Assembly (NCBI GenBank): GCA_009691845.1
Contig: SIAJ01000030.1
Span: 1 to 55,459 of the forward strand
DNA from: Gemmataceae bacterium
Lineage (GTDB): Bacteria; Planctomycetota; Planctomycetia; Gemmatales; Gemmataceae
DNA length: 55,459 nt
Reading direction: 5' to 3'
Numbering within the stretch: the stretch's first letter is position 1; each line of letters begins with the position of its first letter. The notes under the pieces were generated by a model. It made no database searches and was not told the origin of the DNA. It saw nothing but the letters and a program-made list of their open reading frames with translations. Below, in pieces: positions 27,105 to 35,538 of the stretch. The translations under genes were made by a program, and so were the position numbers.

Positions 27105-28064
27105 TCAAGAAAAATCAGGATAACGATTGACCGGAGTCGTACTTTCCGGAACATTCTCAAAATTCGCCTGGTCGCCAATTTTGCGGATCGCACTGGCTTT
27201 GACTTCCTGGTCCCCCTTGCGGAACCAAAGAGAAATCAGGAACGCCGTCAAGCCCAGCGCACAGAGTCCACCGACCACGCTCATCAACATCACCGGGCTG
27301 TAAGTCGATTGTACTACGACCGGGGCGGTCACCTGGAACGATTTCCCGAGAAACAACGGGGCCCGCTGCCATTGCTTCTTGTCCAGGTCCTTCGAGCCCT
27401 CTTTTTGCTGTCGGCTCTCGTAGTGCCAAAGCTTGAAGAAGTACGCGTCGAAGGAAACCATGATGTCGAAGTCTTCGCCCGGCTTCACACCCTCGGGCAA
27501 CGCAGACACGACCGCACAGACGAGCTTGTTTGTCCCCTTGGCGTAGACCCAGACTTCGTACAGCTTCTCGACACCACTGAGATCTTTCAGGGAGTCCGTC
27601 GACTTCATTTCCGTCACGAGGGCCAAGTTACCTTCGACATGAATCAGTTCACGCAAGTAGTCCTGTCGGATCGGACGCAACAGGTTCTCGACCGGAACGT
27701 TCTTGATGGAGAACTTTTGCAACCGTTCGTCCGGTTGGCGATTGGCGAAATGCAATACGTAGTCGTAGGCCTTCTGCTCGTGATCCGCCGCCTGCATTCG
27801 CTTGACGTCGCCGGTTTTGCTGCCGCGATTAATGAATGGTGCGTCGTCCTCGATGAACTTGAAGTGCTCGAACTTCTTGTCGAGCTTGACCAACTCTTCT
27901 TCTGGCACGTCCTTGGGTGGCTCAACGTCTTTCGGGCGAGGAGTCTGGCCCGGTTCTTGCCCCATACCGATTGTGGCGAGCACGAACGCGCAGAAGAGAA
28001 AACCCAGGCAGCCGAGCACGGCCCCAGGTCTCGCCAACCGGTGTGTAGGTGCGTATCGCCCCAT
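27105..28064 (-). CDS. Exb-cluster membrane protein, unknown
   Basis: A 319-residue protein with an N-terminal hydrophobic leader (around GAVLGCLGFLFCAFVLATIG) ending in GQEPGQ. It has a periplasmic domain of about 210 residues (FANRQPDERLQKFSIKNVPV, LYEVWVYAKGTNKLVCAVVS) and one C-terminal membrane helix (MLMSVVGGLCALGLTAFLIS) before a short cytoplasmic tail. I recognise no domain. It lies between ExbD and the TonB-like toroid gene, on the same strand, so it probably forms part of that envelope complex. Confidence 0.65.
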   Translation of the reverse strand: MGRYAPTHRLARPGAVLGCLGFLFCAFVLATIGMGQEPGQTPRPKDVEPPKDVPEEELVKLDKKFEHFKFIEDDAPFINRGSKTGDVKRMQAADHEQKAYDYVLHFANRQPDERLQKFSIKNVPVENLLRPIRQDYLRELIHVEGNLALVTEMKSTDSLKDLSGVEKLYEVWVYAKGTNKLVCAVVSALPEGVKPGEDFDIMVSFDAYFFKLWHYESRQQKEGSKDLDKKQWQRAPLFLGKSFQVTAPVVVQSTYSPVMLMSVVGGLCALGLTAFLISLWFRKGDQEVKASAIRKIGDQANFENVPESTTPVNRYPDFS

Positions 28065-28163
28065 ATTTGCTCAAGTATAACGTTCGGACGTGCCTAAAAG
28101 CCAGAAAGTTCCCGCAGAAGACTCAGAATTGCCCACCCGCAGAGGCCTGTGCTTGGGATCAAG

Positions 28164-28201
28164 TTCCCAACCTGAGCAGTTCTGTGCGCTCAGGTTGGGA
28201 A
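28164..28201. repeat. Perfect 14-bp hairpin
   Basis: TTCCCAACCTGAGC pairs with GCTCAGGTTGGGAA around a ten-base loop. It lies between the second ExbD gene and 27105-28064, and may attenuate transcription within the cluster. Confidence 0.6.
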
Positions 28202-28234
28202 CCCGAGCTACATAAAATCAATCAGGATAATACT

Positions 28235-28723
28235 TTAGCCACCGCCTCGTTTCATCGGCATCAGGTTGACCGAGTCGAAACCGGCCTTCTTGCATAGATC
28301 CATCACTTCGATCAAACGGGAGTAATTCAGGTCGTTGGCTGCTTCGATGGTGATCGAGACCTTGCCCGCATCGCCTCCTGGCTTGGGGATCTTTTTCATC
28401 TCACCCAGCAATTCGTTCAAACTCCTGATGTTCTCAAGGTTTGCGGTGGGGCCCTTCAACCCGAGCAGGGCCAAACCCCCATCCGAGGAGGCGAAAACGC
28501 TAACGGTGTACTCGTCCTTCTTGTCTTCCGGCGGAATCGGCTCCAGGGGCGGTGGCTGGTCGGTCGCATCCAGCTTGGGCAGATTGATCGCCAGCTGCCC
28601 TTCCGTAGGCATGGGTTTGAACGTGATGATAAAGAAGCTGAGTAGCTGGAACGACATATCCAACATGGGCACGATCGGTACGGCAATACTGATCGGCAGC
28701 TCTTTTTTTCTTCGATTAGCCAC
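28235..28723 (-). CDS. exbD: ExbD/TolR-family biopolymer transport protein (second copy)
   Basis: A 162-residue protein with a short basic N-terminus (MANRRKKELPISIAVPIVPM) and one membrane helix carrying the essential Asp (MLDMSFQLLSFFIITF). A periplasmic domain ends with VSITIEAANDLNYSRLIEVM and GFDSVNLMP. ExbD/TolR proteins with ExbB/TolQ form a proton-driven motor in the inner membrane. This copy has a longer Pro-rich linker (DQPPPLEPIPPED) than the first. It is transcribed after the other ExbD, separated by a large hairpin. Confidence 0.88.
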   Translation of the reverse strand: MANRRKKELPISIAVPIVPMLDMSFQLLSFFIITFKPMPTEGQLAINLPKLDATDQPPPLEPIPPEDKKDEYTVSVFASSDGGLALLGLKGPTANLENIRSLNELLGEMKKIPKPGGDAGKVSITIEAANDLNYSRLIEVMDLCKKAGFDSVNLMPMKRGGG

Positions 28724-28749
28724 GAGGGCCTCCGCGGGTCTTCTTGTAG

Positions 28750-28797
28750 GACAGGCCTCCCGGCCTGTCGAGACTCAGACAGGCCCGGAGGCCTGTC
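28750..28797. repeat. Nested palindrome between the two exbD genes
   Basis: GACAGGCCTCC pairs with GGAGGCCTGTC, and inside it CGGCCTGTC pairs with GACAGGCC. This gives one long stem of about 20 bp with a short loop. It lies in an operon, so a role in mRNA stability or relative expression is possible. Confidence 0.65.
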
Positions 28798-28803
28798 TAA
28801 CGG

Positions 28804-29256
28804 TTACTTCAGCCCGGCCACTTCAGCACGAAGCTGGAGCTTACTGAACCCGCTGGTCTTCACTGCCATGATGGTCCGATAGATGTGCAAGAATCGCGCA
28901 TCTTTATCTGCCCGAATGATGACGGTCACTTCAGCGAACGCCTTCTTTTCGCCATCGACGTAGTTCTTGGCCGCCTGCCGCAGATAGAATCGAATTTCCT
29001 CGTCCGAGGTTTTGGGTTCACCAACGGCAACGATTACCTTGCCGGTCTTGTCCACGTTCAAGTACATGAACTTCGTATCTTTCGCGGTCAACGGCTTGGC
29101 CTGCGTGGCGATGGGCAGCTTGATCTTGTCGCTCAGTTCGTCGGTGACGAAGTTGGCGATCAACATAAAGAACATGACCAGCTGCAAGACGAGGTCGAGC
29201 AGAGCCGTCAGATCGGGCTCTGCGCTTTGTTCGCCTGTACCGGCACCGTGACTCAT
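28804..29256 (-). CDS. exbD: ExbD/TolR-family biopolymer transport protein (first copy)
   Basis: About 150 residues starting at ATG 29256, with TGGGG about seven bases upstream; an in-frame TTG at 29277 is the alternative. One membrane helix contains the proton-path Asp (DLTALLDLVLQLVMFFMLIA). The periplasmic part ends VTVIIRADKDARFLHIYRTI and SGFSKLQLRAEV, as in ExbD proteins. It lies 59 bases after the ExbB gene. Two different ExbD proteins with one ExbB suggest a heteromeric rotor. Confidence 0.88.
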   Translation of the reverse strand: MSHGAGTGEQSAEPDLTALLDLVLQLVMFFMLIANFVTDELSDKIKLPIATQAKPLTAKDTKFMYLNVDKTGKVIVAVGEPKTSDEEIRFYLRQAAKNYVDGEKKAFAEVTVIIRADKDARFLHIYRTIMAVKTSGFSKLQLRAEVAGLK

Positions 29257-29315
29257 AGCAAAAACCCCAGGAACCAATCATTTGGACGAAACCAGACCGC
29301 CAGAGTTCGCCAGCA

Positions 29316-30140
29316 CTATCGTGGTGGAGCTGCGGGCGGCGCGGGCGCACCCGTCGCGTTCGGTCCGGCAGCGGGGCCACCCGCCTTCTTCGAGTTGTGG
29401 TACATCTGCGTCAGCAAATCGTCCGCGATGTGGCTCGTGTCCATCGACACCTTCGTGATTCGGTTCCGGAAAAACGCGTTGAAGAAAATGGCAGGCACCG
29501 CGATGGCGACCCCGAGAAACGTGACTGAAAGAGCTTCGGAAATACCTTTCGACAACGCGGCCGGGTTCGGCGGACCACCCGCACCCAGCGCCATGAAGGA
29601 TCGAATCATACCAAGCACCGTACCGACCAGACCGATGAGTGGCCCCAGCGAGCCAATCACGGCCGTGTAATTATTCAGTTGCTCCTTGCTCGACCGAATA
29701 CTGTCGAGCATGTTCATGGCCGCGTCCCGGGCATCTTCGAGGCCGTACTGCAAGCGGCTCATGCCGGCGGTGAGTACTCGGCCCAGGAACGAAGTATCGT
29801 TGCGGGCCATTTCGAACGCTTCCTTGAAGCGACGCTTGTTGACCGTGTCGATGAATTCGTCCACGAACCCTGGCGGGATGGCGACGCTCATTCGCAGATC
29901 GAGCATGAGCAGCACGCAAAGTGCCACGAGCGCGATCGACGGAATACCCAGCACCACCGCGAACAGCCAGCCGGCCGATTCGATGATGTGGATGAAGATA
30001 CTCTTCTCGACCTTGGTGGCACCTTCGGCCGGCGGCGCATCCTGAGCCATTACTGGGTCAGCGAAGGCGAGGAGGCAGAAGATGGCTGCCAGGGCGAAGA
30101 GGATCGGGGCCCAGCGCCGTCGAGACAAAGAATCGAGCAT
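29316..30140 (-). CDS. exbB: ExbB/TolQ/MotA-family proton channel
   Basis: I choose ATG 30140, which opens a signal-like hydrophobic segment (APILFALAAIFCLLAFADPV); the frame is open to 30254. The mature part has three membrane helices. One is near residue 55 (AGWLFAVVLGIPSIALVALC). Two pack the channel: YTAVIGSLGPLIGLVGTVLG with MIRSFMAL, and SEALSVTFLGVAIAVPAIFF. These are the family signatures. The C-terminus is Ala/Pro-rich. It is the first gene of the ExbB-ExbD-ExbD-unknown-TonB-like cluster. Confidence 0.9.
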   Translation of the reverse strand: MLDSLSRRRWAPILFALAAIFCLLAFADPVMAQDAPPAEGATKVEKSIFIHIIESAGWLFAVVLGIPSIALVALCVLLMLDLRMSVAIPPGFVDEFIDTVNKRRFKEAFEMARNDTSFLGRVLTAGMSRLQYGLEDARDAAMNMLDSIRSSKEQLNNYTAVIGSLGPLIGLVGTVLGMIRSFMALGAGGPPNPAALSKGISEALSVTFLGVAIAVPAIFFNAFFRNRITKVSMDTSHIADDLLTQMYHNSKKAGGPAAGPNATGAPAPPAAPPR

Positions 30141-30374
30141 AGTCTGGCTCTGAAGAGGCAACTCGGATGGATGACCACGCCGAGGTTCAAGATGGTTGAA
30201 CCTTACGCCGGGCTGAGAGTTTGGGTAACGTATGGGACAGCAATCGGCAAGCAAGTGTTTCGATCAACAGTTTTCCAGTTGTGGTTGAGAAACGACCACA
30301 GTAACGTTTATTCGGACGTTGGATGCCTCGCGGAAGTTCCGTAAGACTTTCAATATTGCTGATTTTTTATCGTA

Positions 30375-30397
30375 GTCCGCACACTCCGTGTGCCGAC
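30375..30397. repeat. Palindrome of the GTCGGCACAC family
   Basis: GTCCGCACAC/GTGTGCCGAC around TCC, one mismatch from the copy at 19993. It lies in the divergent space between exbB and dapA, 27 bases before dapA. Confidence 0.65.
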
Positions 30398-30423
30398 CTC
30401 TGCCGTAACAAAAGAGTTGTGTC

Positions 30424-31311
30424 ATGAAGCGGGGCGAGCAGTTTGCCGGGTTGAGCGTAGCCATCGTGACGCCCTTCAAGAATGGCGAGATCGACTTCCC
30501 GGGACTGGAAAAACTGGTCGACTGGCACGTCGAGCAGGGGACCGACTGCCTGGTTCCAGTCGGCACCACGGGTGAATCGCCGACGCTCGATCATGAGGAG
30601 CACGAAAAGATCATTTCGTTCGTGGCCGAGAAAGCCCGTCGCCGCATCAAGGTCATGCCCGGCACCGGCTCGAACTCGACCCGCGAAGCGATCCGCCTCA
30701 CCAAGTTCGCCAAGAACGCCGGCGCGGATGGAGCACTGGTCGTCGGCCCCTATTACAACAAGCCGACGCAAGAGGGGTACTACCGCCACTTCTGCGCGAT
30801 CGCGGACGCGGTAGACTTGCCGCAGGTGCTCTACAACATCCCCGGCCGCACCGGCTCAAACATTCTGCCGGAAACGATCGCTCGCATCGCGGACAAGTGC
30901 CCACAACTCGTGGCCATCAAGGAAGCGACCGGCTCGCTCGATCAGGCCTCGCAAGTCGCGGCCCTTTGCGATGTCGCGATTCTCTCGGGCGACGATTCAC
31001 TTACGCTGCCGTTGATGAGCATTGGCGGCCGCGGCGTCATCTCGGTCGTCGGCAATATTGTCCCCCGCGATATGAAGGCCCTGGTCTCCGCGTTCGATGC
31101 CGGCAATTTTGCTGAAGCCCTCAAGTGGCACAAGAAGTTGTTCCCGTTGTGCCGCGATATGCTCGGCGTGGCCACCAACCCGATTCCCGTCAAGGCGGCA
31201 ATGGCGATGCTCGGCATGGGCACGGGCGAACTTCGCCTACCGATGTGCGCTCTCGACGATGCCGGCCGCGACAAGGTCCACAAGACACTCGTTCAATACG
31301 GGCTGCTATGA
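30424..31311 (+). CDS. dapA: 4-hydroxy-tetrahydrodipicolinate synthase
   Basis: DapA condenses pyruvate with aspartate semialdehyde in the lysine/diaminopimelate pathway, in the cytoplasm. The 295-residue protein is full length. It shows the substrate loop [11 protein letters not shown], the catalytic Tyr in LYNIPGRTG, the Schiff-base Lys in [32 protein letters not shown] and [18 protein letters not shown]. Related N-acetylneuraminate lyases share this fold, but GTTGE and the overall pattern favour DapA. The acetyltransferase gene overlaps its stop by four bases. Confidence 0.93.
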   Translation: MKRGEQFAGLSVAIVTPFKNGEIDFPGLEKLVDWHVEQGTDCLVPVGTTGESPTLDHEEHEKIISFVAEKARRRIKVMPGTGSNSTREAIRLTKFAKNAGADGALVVGPYYNKPTQEGYYRHFCAIADAVDLPQVLYNIPGRTGSNILPETIARIADKCPQLVAIKEATGSLDQASQVAALCDVAILSGDDSLTLPLMSIGGRGVISVVGNIVPRDMKALVSAFDAGNFAEALKWHKKLFPLCRDMLGVATNPIPVKAAMAMLGMGTGELRLPMCALDDAGRDKVHKTLVQYGLL

Positions 31312-31760
31312 GCGAGGCGATCGTTCGCCGAGCGACTCTGGCGGATCTTGATCTCGTGACTCCCTTGTTCGACGCGTACCGGCAGTACTATGCGTGCTCC
31401 CCCGGCATCGCTGCTTGCCGAGCATTCCTGAGTGAGCGAATCGAACGCGATGAATCGGTTGTGTTCGTCGCCACGTTGGCTGGCCGGGGTGTTGGTTTCA
31501 CTCAACTTTATCCCCGCTTCACCTCCATTGGCCTCAATCGAGCCTGGATTCTCAACGACTTATATGTTGATTCGTCCGCACGGCGAACGGGCGTTGGGCG
31601 GTTGCTCATGAACGCGGCCAAGCAATTCGCGGTTGCGAATGGTTCCGCCTGGCTGGAACTCGCCACGGCCAAGGACAACCACGGGGCCCGGGCTTTCTAT
31701 CGCGGTTTGGGCTACAAGCTGGATGAGAAGTTCGAGCACTTCAAGCTGACGTTGCGGTAG
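31308..31760 (+). CDS. GNAT-family N-acetyltransferase
   Basis: A 150-residue protein whose ATG overlaps the dapA stop (ATGA), so it is translationally coupled. The GNAT pattern is complete: [40 protein letters not shown] with the acetyl-CoA loop RRTGVG, then [20 protein letters not shown] and a closing strand. The substrate is not predictable. Coupling with dapA is suggestive of amino-acid metabolism but not evidence. Confidence 0.88.
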   Translation: MSEAIVRRATLADLDLVTPLFDAYRQYYACSPGIAACRAFLSERIERDESVVFVATLAGRGVGFTQLYPRFTSIGLNRAWILNDLYVDSSARRTGVGRLLMNAAKQFAVANGSAWLELATAKDNHGARAFYRGLGYKLDEKFEHFKLTLR

Positions 31761-31852
31761 ACCCCCAGAGCCGGCTTCGCACGCAAGGATTCAGGCCCCT
31801 TGGGCCTGCGTCGCAGAGGAATTCCACGCAGCGTGCTGCGACTTGCTTTTCA

Positions 31853-32623
31853 CTACAAATCGGGTAGCAACGCCTCGATCATCTCCGAGATCCGCTCCGC
31901 CGGCTTGTGAGCATTCGCCAGGACTTCCGCGTGGTTCAGCGTCCCGGCGGTCAGTCCGGCCGCTTTGTTTGTGATGCACGAAATGGCCACGACTTCGAGA
32001 CCAAGCGACGCGGCCGTCTCGGCTTCAAAGGCCGTGGACATGCCGACGGCATCCACTCCCATCGCTCGCAACCCCCGGATTTCCGCAGGCGTTTCGTAAC
32101 AAGGCCCCGTCACGGCCGCATAGACTCCGGCCAATAATTTTCGTCCACGTTCCCGTTCATTCTTCTGGACCTGCTCGACGAGTTGCGGTGAATAACAGGC
32201 CGTCCGAAGCGGTTGCTTCCAGCCGTTGGGCTTCTGCAAAAACAAATCTCCCTTTAGCACCATCAAGTCGCCTGGATTGAGTTGGTCGTGAATGCCGCCG
32301 GCCGCGTTGGTGAGGAGCACCACCTTCACTCCCAACTCCGCCAGTACATGGATCGGGCTGGCCACGCGCTCCCAGGTATGTCCTTCGTAGAAATGCAAGC
32401 GGCCACGAAAGACCAGCAACGGATGAGCCGCACACAAGCCAAGGCTGATCCTTCCCGAATGCCCATGAACCGAGGGAGCGACCAGACCAGGCACGTCGGC
32501 AAACGAAATGCTCGCAATTTCATCGAAGCGATGCGGCACGCGGCCCAGCCCGGAGCCTAGCACGACTGCCAGACGCGGCGGATGGGCACAAACCGTTGCC
32601 GCGAAAGTTTGGAACGCGCTCAT
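31853..32623 (-). CDS. Purine nucleoside phosphorylase (trimeric type)
   Basis: A 256-residue cytoplasmic enzyme of the PNP/MTAP family, which splits purine nucleosides with phosphate. The motifs are AVVLGSGLG, the phosphate site HGHSGRISLG, RLHFYEGHTW, the base-binding VVLLTNAAGGI and GVYAAVTGPCYETPAEIRGL. VDAVGMSTAFEAETA and NHAEVL complete it. The Ala/Phe in STAFEAE replaces the common Val/Pro, a modest variation. It begins just after the kinase-like gene on the same strand and belongs to a salvage-type pair with it. Confidence 0.92.
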   Translation of the reverse strand: MSAFQTFAATVCAHPPRLAVVLGSGLGRVPHRFDEIASISFADVPGLVAPSVHGHSGRISLGLCAAHPLLVFRGRLHFYEGHTWERVASPIHVLAELGVKVVLLTNAAGGIHDQLNPGDLMVLKGDLFLQKPNGWKQPLRTACYSPQLVEQVQKNERERGRKLLAGVYAAVTGPCYETPAEIRGLRAMGVDAVGMSTAFEAETAASLGLEVVAISCITNKAAGLTAGTLNHAEVLANAHKPAERISEMIEALLPDL

Positions 32624-32626
32624 GAA

Positions 32627-33310
32627 TCACCCAAGTCGCGAGTCGCCGTCCATCGAATCTTGCTTGCCGTTCAGTGCTGCGAGAATCACGTCCGCACAGG
32701 TTTCCTCTTTCAGCAAACCGGAATTGAGCATCAGATCGAAGTCGATCGCGTCGGTCGTGCGCCGGCCAAAGTGCCTGAACAAGAACTCGGCCCGGCGCTC
32801 GTCCTTCTGACGAACGAGATCGGTGGCCGTGCTGTGTGCAAGCCGGGACCAGTCCGCCATATTGGCGATCCGATCTTCGAGCGGAGCAACAATGCGAACG
32901 TGCAAAGACGAAACGCGCGGCAGGTAATAGCCGGCCCCGCGTCCAACGAGAATGATCTCGCCGCGCGATGCGAGCGACAGGATCAGGCGAGGCATCACAC
33001 CTCCCTCGGCTGCCGGATCTATGCCGCGATCACGGCGCACTCGTTGGAGTTGTGCCTCGACCCAGTCGGCCGCATCGACCGGGACATCGGCCAAGACCGG
33101 CTCGCGTGCCGAGTCGGTCGCACACAAGAACTCGATCAATTCCTGATCGTACACCTGCCAGCCAAGGCGCTTGCCGACGCGGCGAGCGATGCTGCCGCCA
33201 CGCGCGCCGGCCTCCCGGCTGATGGCAATCGTCACACCCGCAGGTGCCGTTGGCCGAGTAACGGCGTCGCCACGGTTGCCGTGTAGCGGAAAGAATTGAG
33301 GTTCGTTCAT
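32627..33310 (-). CDS. Cytidylate kinase-like protein
   Basis: I take ATG 33310 (MNEPQFFPLH); the frame is open upstream to 33397. The protein, about 227 residues, belongs to the cytidylate-kinase-2 family: P-loop region ISREAGARGGSIARRVGKRL, then GWQVYDQELIEFLC, IILVGRGAGYYLP, HVRIVAPLEDRI and AIDFDLMLNSGLL. These proteins resemble CMP kinases, but their substrate is often unproven. The stop lies three bases before the phosphorylase start, so the two are probably one transcript. Confidence 0.85.
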   Translation of the reverse strand: MNEPQFFPLHGNRGDAVTRPTAPAGVTIAISREAGARGGSIARRVGKRLGWQVYDQELIEFLCATDSAREPVLADVPVDAADWVEAQLQRVRRDRGIDPAAEGGVMPRLILSLASRGEIILVGRGAGYYLPRVSSLHVRIVAPLEDRIANMADWSRLAHSTATDLVRQKDERRAEFLFRHFGRRTTDAIDFDLMLNSGLLKEETCADVILAALNGKQDSMDGDSRLG

Positions 33311-33350
33311 TCGGTGTGTCTCTCTCGCTCCGTTACTCAGGACGCGGTTG

Positions 33351-34262
33351 CTACATCTCTTCCTTCGCTTCCATCCGACCGAACAGCCACATGCCAATTC
33401 CCGTGATCGCCACGGTTGTACCGATCAGCACGACCCACGCCGTCGTTGGGCTGACGGGAACAAACAGGGACGAGGTTTCCGTCGGCACGCCCTCGGTTTC
33501 TGCCGAGGAGTACAGCAAACAACGCGTGTAGTAGTTAATACTAAGGCGCTTGAGCGTTCCAGGTATCGGAAGCTCGCTGAGCATGGTCTCGAAGAAGAAG
33601 GCGTACAGCAAGGCGACGATTCCCGGCTTCTGAAACATCGCTCCGATCAGGTGAAACAACGCGGAAAACGCGAGCGTGCCCGCGAAGATGCCGGGCGCGT
33701 AGAGCACAAACGCTTTCTGGCCCGGCTCGCCCCCCGCCAAACAGAGAATGCCAAATCCTCCGACCGTGAGTGCCAGGCTCCACGGTAAGAGACCCAGGAG
33801 TTTGGCGAGATAGATGCTCGAACGCGGCAGGGGCCGTGTGAGCAGCCAAACAATTGAACGCCCCTCACGCTCCTGACCCATCGCGGCCGTGCCAAAACTC
33901 AGGCTGAACAGCGGCATCAGAAAGCCGAGGAACAGGAGAAAGACGACCCATTTCGAGAAGACCGCCAACGGCTTGGTTTCCTGGCGAATGCGATCCATGT
34001 ATTCGGATTGATCGATGGCGGCATGGGCCATCCCGCCTGCGACGTGCTCGACCGTGTACGGCTTGCTGCGATTCATTCGCCATTCGTAACGATTCCAGCC
34101 CGCCGAGGCGGTGAAGGTGATCACGAGCAGCAAGCAGATCATCAGCAGGCCGATGGCAATGCCGACCATCTGCTTGACGCGAGCCTGTCGCCGAAACGAG
34201 AAGACAACGAGAAACAGCCAGGCCCGCAAAGGCGATTGAGCAGCAGGGGCTTCCAACATCAT
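33351..34262 (-). CDS. ABC-2 type transporter permease
   Basis: About 303 residues with six hydrophobic segments in the ABC-2 permease layout. The first begins after a basic stretch (FSFRRQARVKQMVGIAIGLL). A large outer loop lies between segments 1 and 2 (NRYEWRMNRSKPYTV), and GQEREGRSIVWLLTRPLPRS is the typical coupling region. LLGLLPWSLALTVGGFGILC and later helices follow. The protein should pair with the ATPase at 34557-35522. A 294-base spacer with a palindrome separates the two genes. Confidence 0.82.
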   Translation of the reverse strand: MMLEAPAAQSPLRAWLFLVVFSFRRQARVKQMVGIAIGLLMICLLLVITFTASAGWNRYEWRMNRSKPYTVEHVAGGMAHAAIDQSEYMDRIRQETKPLAVFSKWVVFLLFLGFLMPLFSLSFGTAAMGQEREGRSIVWLLTRPLPRSSIYLAKLLGLLPWSLALTVGGFGILCLAGGEPGQKAFVLYAPGIFAGTLAFSALFHLIGAMFQKPGIVALLYAFFFETMLSELPIPGTLKRLSINYYTRCLLYSSAETEGVPTETSSLFVPVSPTTAWVVLIGTTVAITGIGMWLFGRMEAKEEM

Positions 34263-34556
34263 GGCGTCTGTCCGGGGTTCAACGTGATCTCGCCTTTCTG
34301 AAAGTCGAGGGTGAGGACTGGGTCATTGTGGATCCAAGACGGAATCGATCACCAAGATCCATGCGTCGATGGTCAACATTTCGGCCATCTGGACGCTCCC
34401 ATCATTCTCGCAAAATGCCGCCCGCTACTCAACCCGTTCTTCCGACTGAGTACGGACACCTCATGTCCCGTCAGAGCCGCGACCGTAAGGGAGCGAAGCC
34501 GCTGGACCGCTCCCTTACGGTCGCGGCTCCGAAAGACTCACGTCCGTACTCCGTAC
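34263..34556. other. Spacer with palindrome (copy 2) inside the ABC transporter operon
   Basis: The long GAGCCGCGACCG palindrome occupies 34472-34531, with a near-perfect stem. Downstream on the minus strand a short open stretch (about 34349-34262) reads VLTLDFQKGEITLNPGQTP with its stop overlapping the permease ATG. It looks like the end of a lost gene, because no start lies upstream of it. The rest holds nothing I recognise. Confidence 0.5.
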
Positions 34557-35522
34557 TCAAGTCTTCCCGCTCCCACCCAGCAGATACCCCAACACCGCGT
34601 GTGCCGTGTCATCGAGTGGCTCCAGACGAGCGACGTCGAGTTCCTCGCTCACAACCAGTTTGCCAAAGTCCTCGAAGAATCGGCGCGGATTCCTGGCTCG
34701 CACGATCAACGATTCGTGCGTGCCGTTGGCGAGTACCTTGGGTTCGAGTTCGACGCCGACGACCTCCAGGCGATTCACCAACAACGTGGCCAGCCGCCTC
34801 GGGTCGTGTACATCGATGCGAACCGAGAGCGGTTGATCGTCGAGCATGTCGCGGATTTGCGTGACTGTGCCGACGGCGGCGATTCGGCCTCTGGTCAGGA
34901 TCGCAACGTGATCGGTCAGCTTTTCGAGTTCTTCCAGTTCGTGTGAACTGACGAGCAGGCACTTTCCCTCGGCCGCCAGGCCGCGAAAGAGTTCGAGCAT
35001 CTCCTGCCGCCCAATCGGGTCGATGCCGCTGAGCGGTTCGTCCAGGACGAGCATTTGCGGATCGTTCAACAAAGCCTGAGCCAGCTTGATCCGTTGGCGC
35101 ATGCCTTTCGAGTATCCGCCGATTTTTCGGTCGGCCCGGTCCGCCATGCCAACACGTTCGAGCACGGCTTCCGTGCGGCGAAGAGCCTCGGCCTTTTCAA
35201 ACCCACATAACCTTGCCATCGCCGCCACGAACTCGCGGCCCGGCATGTCCTCATAGAACGCGTCGTTATCCGGGCAGTAGCCGACGAGCGCTTTCGCTCG
35301 CCATTCCCAGGCATCCACGCCGCGAACGGTCACCCGGCCCAGCGTCGGCTTGAGTTGCCCCGTAGCCAAACGCAACAGAGTGGACTTGCCCGAACCGTTC
35401 GCGCCAACGAGTCCCGTGATGCCTCTACGCAATTCCAGCGTGACCTGATTCAGCCCGATGACCGGGCCGTACCATTTGGAGACTTGCTCAAAGAGAAGCA
35501 CGGGCTGTCCATCATCCTTCAT
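34557..35522 (-). CDS. ABC transporter ATP-binding protein
   Basis: A 321-residue ATPase with Walker A GLVGANGSGKSTLLRLATGQ, Q-loop VGYCPDNDAFYED, signature YSKGMRQRIKLAQALL, Walker B MLVLDEPLSGID and switch His in LLVSSHELEE. A C-terminal extension of about 100 residues, common in ABC-2 exporter ATPases, follows. It should energise the permeases at 33351-34262 or 35539-36498. The permease gene upstream ends 17 bases before it, so all four genes form one exporter operon. Confidence 0.93.
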   Translation of the reverse strand: MKDDGQPVLLFEQVSKWYGPVIGLNQVTLELRRGITGLVGANGSGKSTLLRLATGQLKPTLGRVTVRGVDAWEWRAKALVGYCPDNDAFYEDMPGREFVAAMARLCGFEKAEALRRTEAVLERVGMADRADRKIGGYSKGMRQRIKLAQALLNDPQMLVLDEPLSGIDPIGRQEMLELFRGLAAEGKCLLVSSHELEELEKLTDHVAILTRGRIAAVGTVTQIRDMLDDQPLSVRIDVHDPRRLATLLVNRLEVVGVELEPKVLANGTHESLIVRARNPRRFFEDFGKLVVSEELDVARLEPLDDTAHAVLGYLLGGSGKT

Positions 35523-35538
35523 CCTTCATCCCTCATCC

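Noticed and set aside
25380..28097. A 905-codon open frame on the plus strand
   Set aside because: It is opposite two well-supported minus-strand genes (25464-27038 and 27105-28064). GC-rich codon use leaves such mirror frames open, and the translation resembles no protein.
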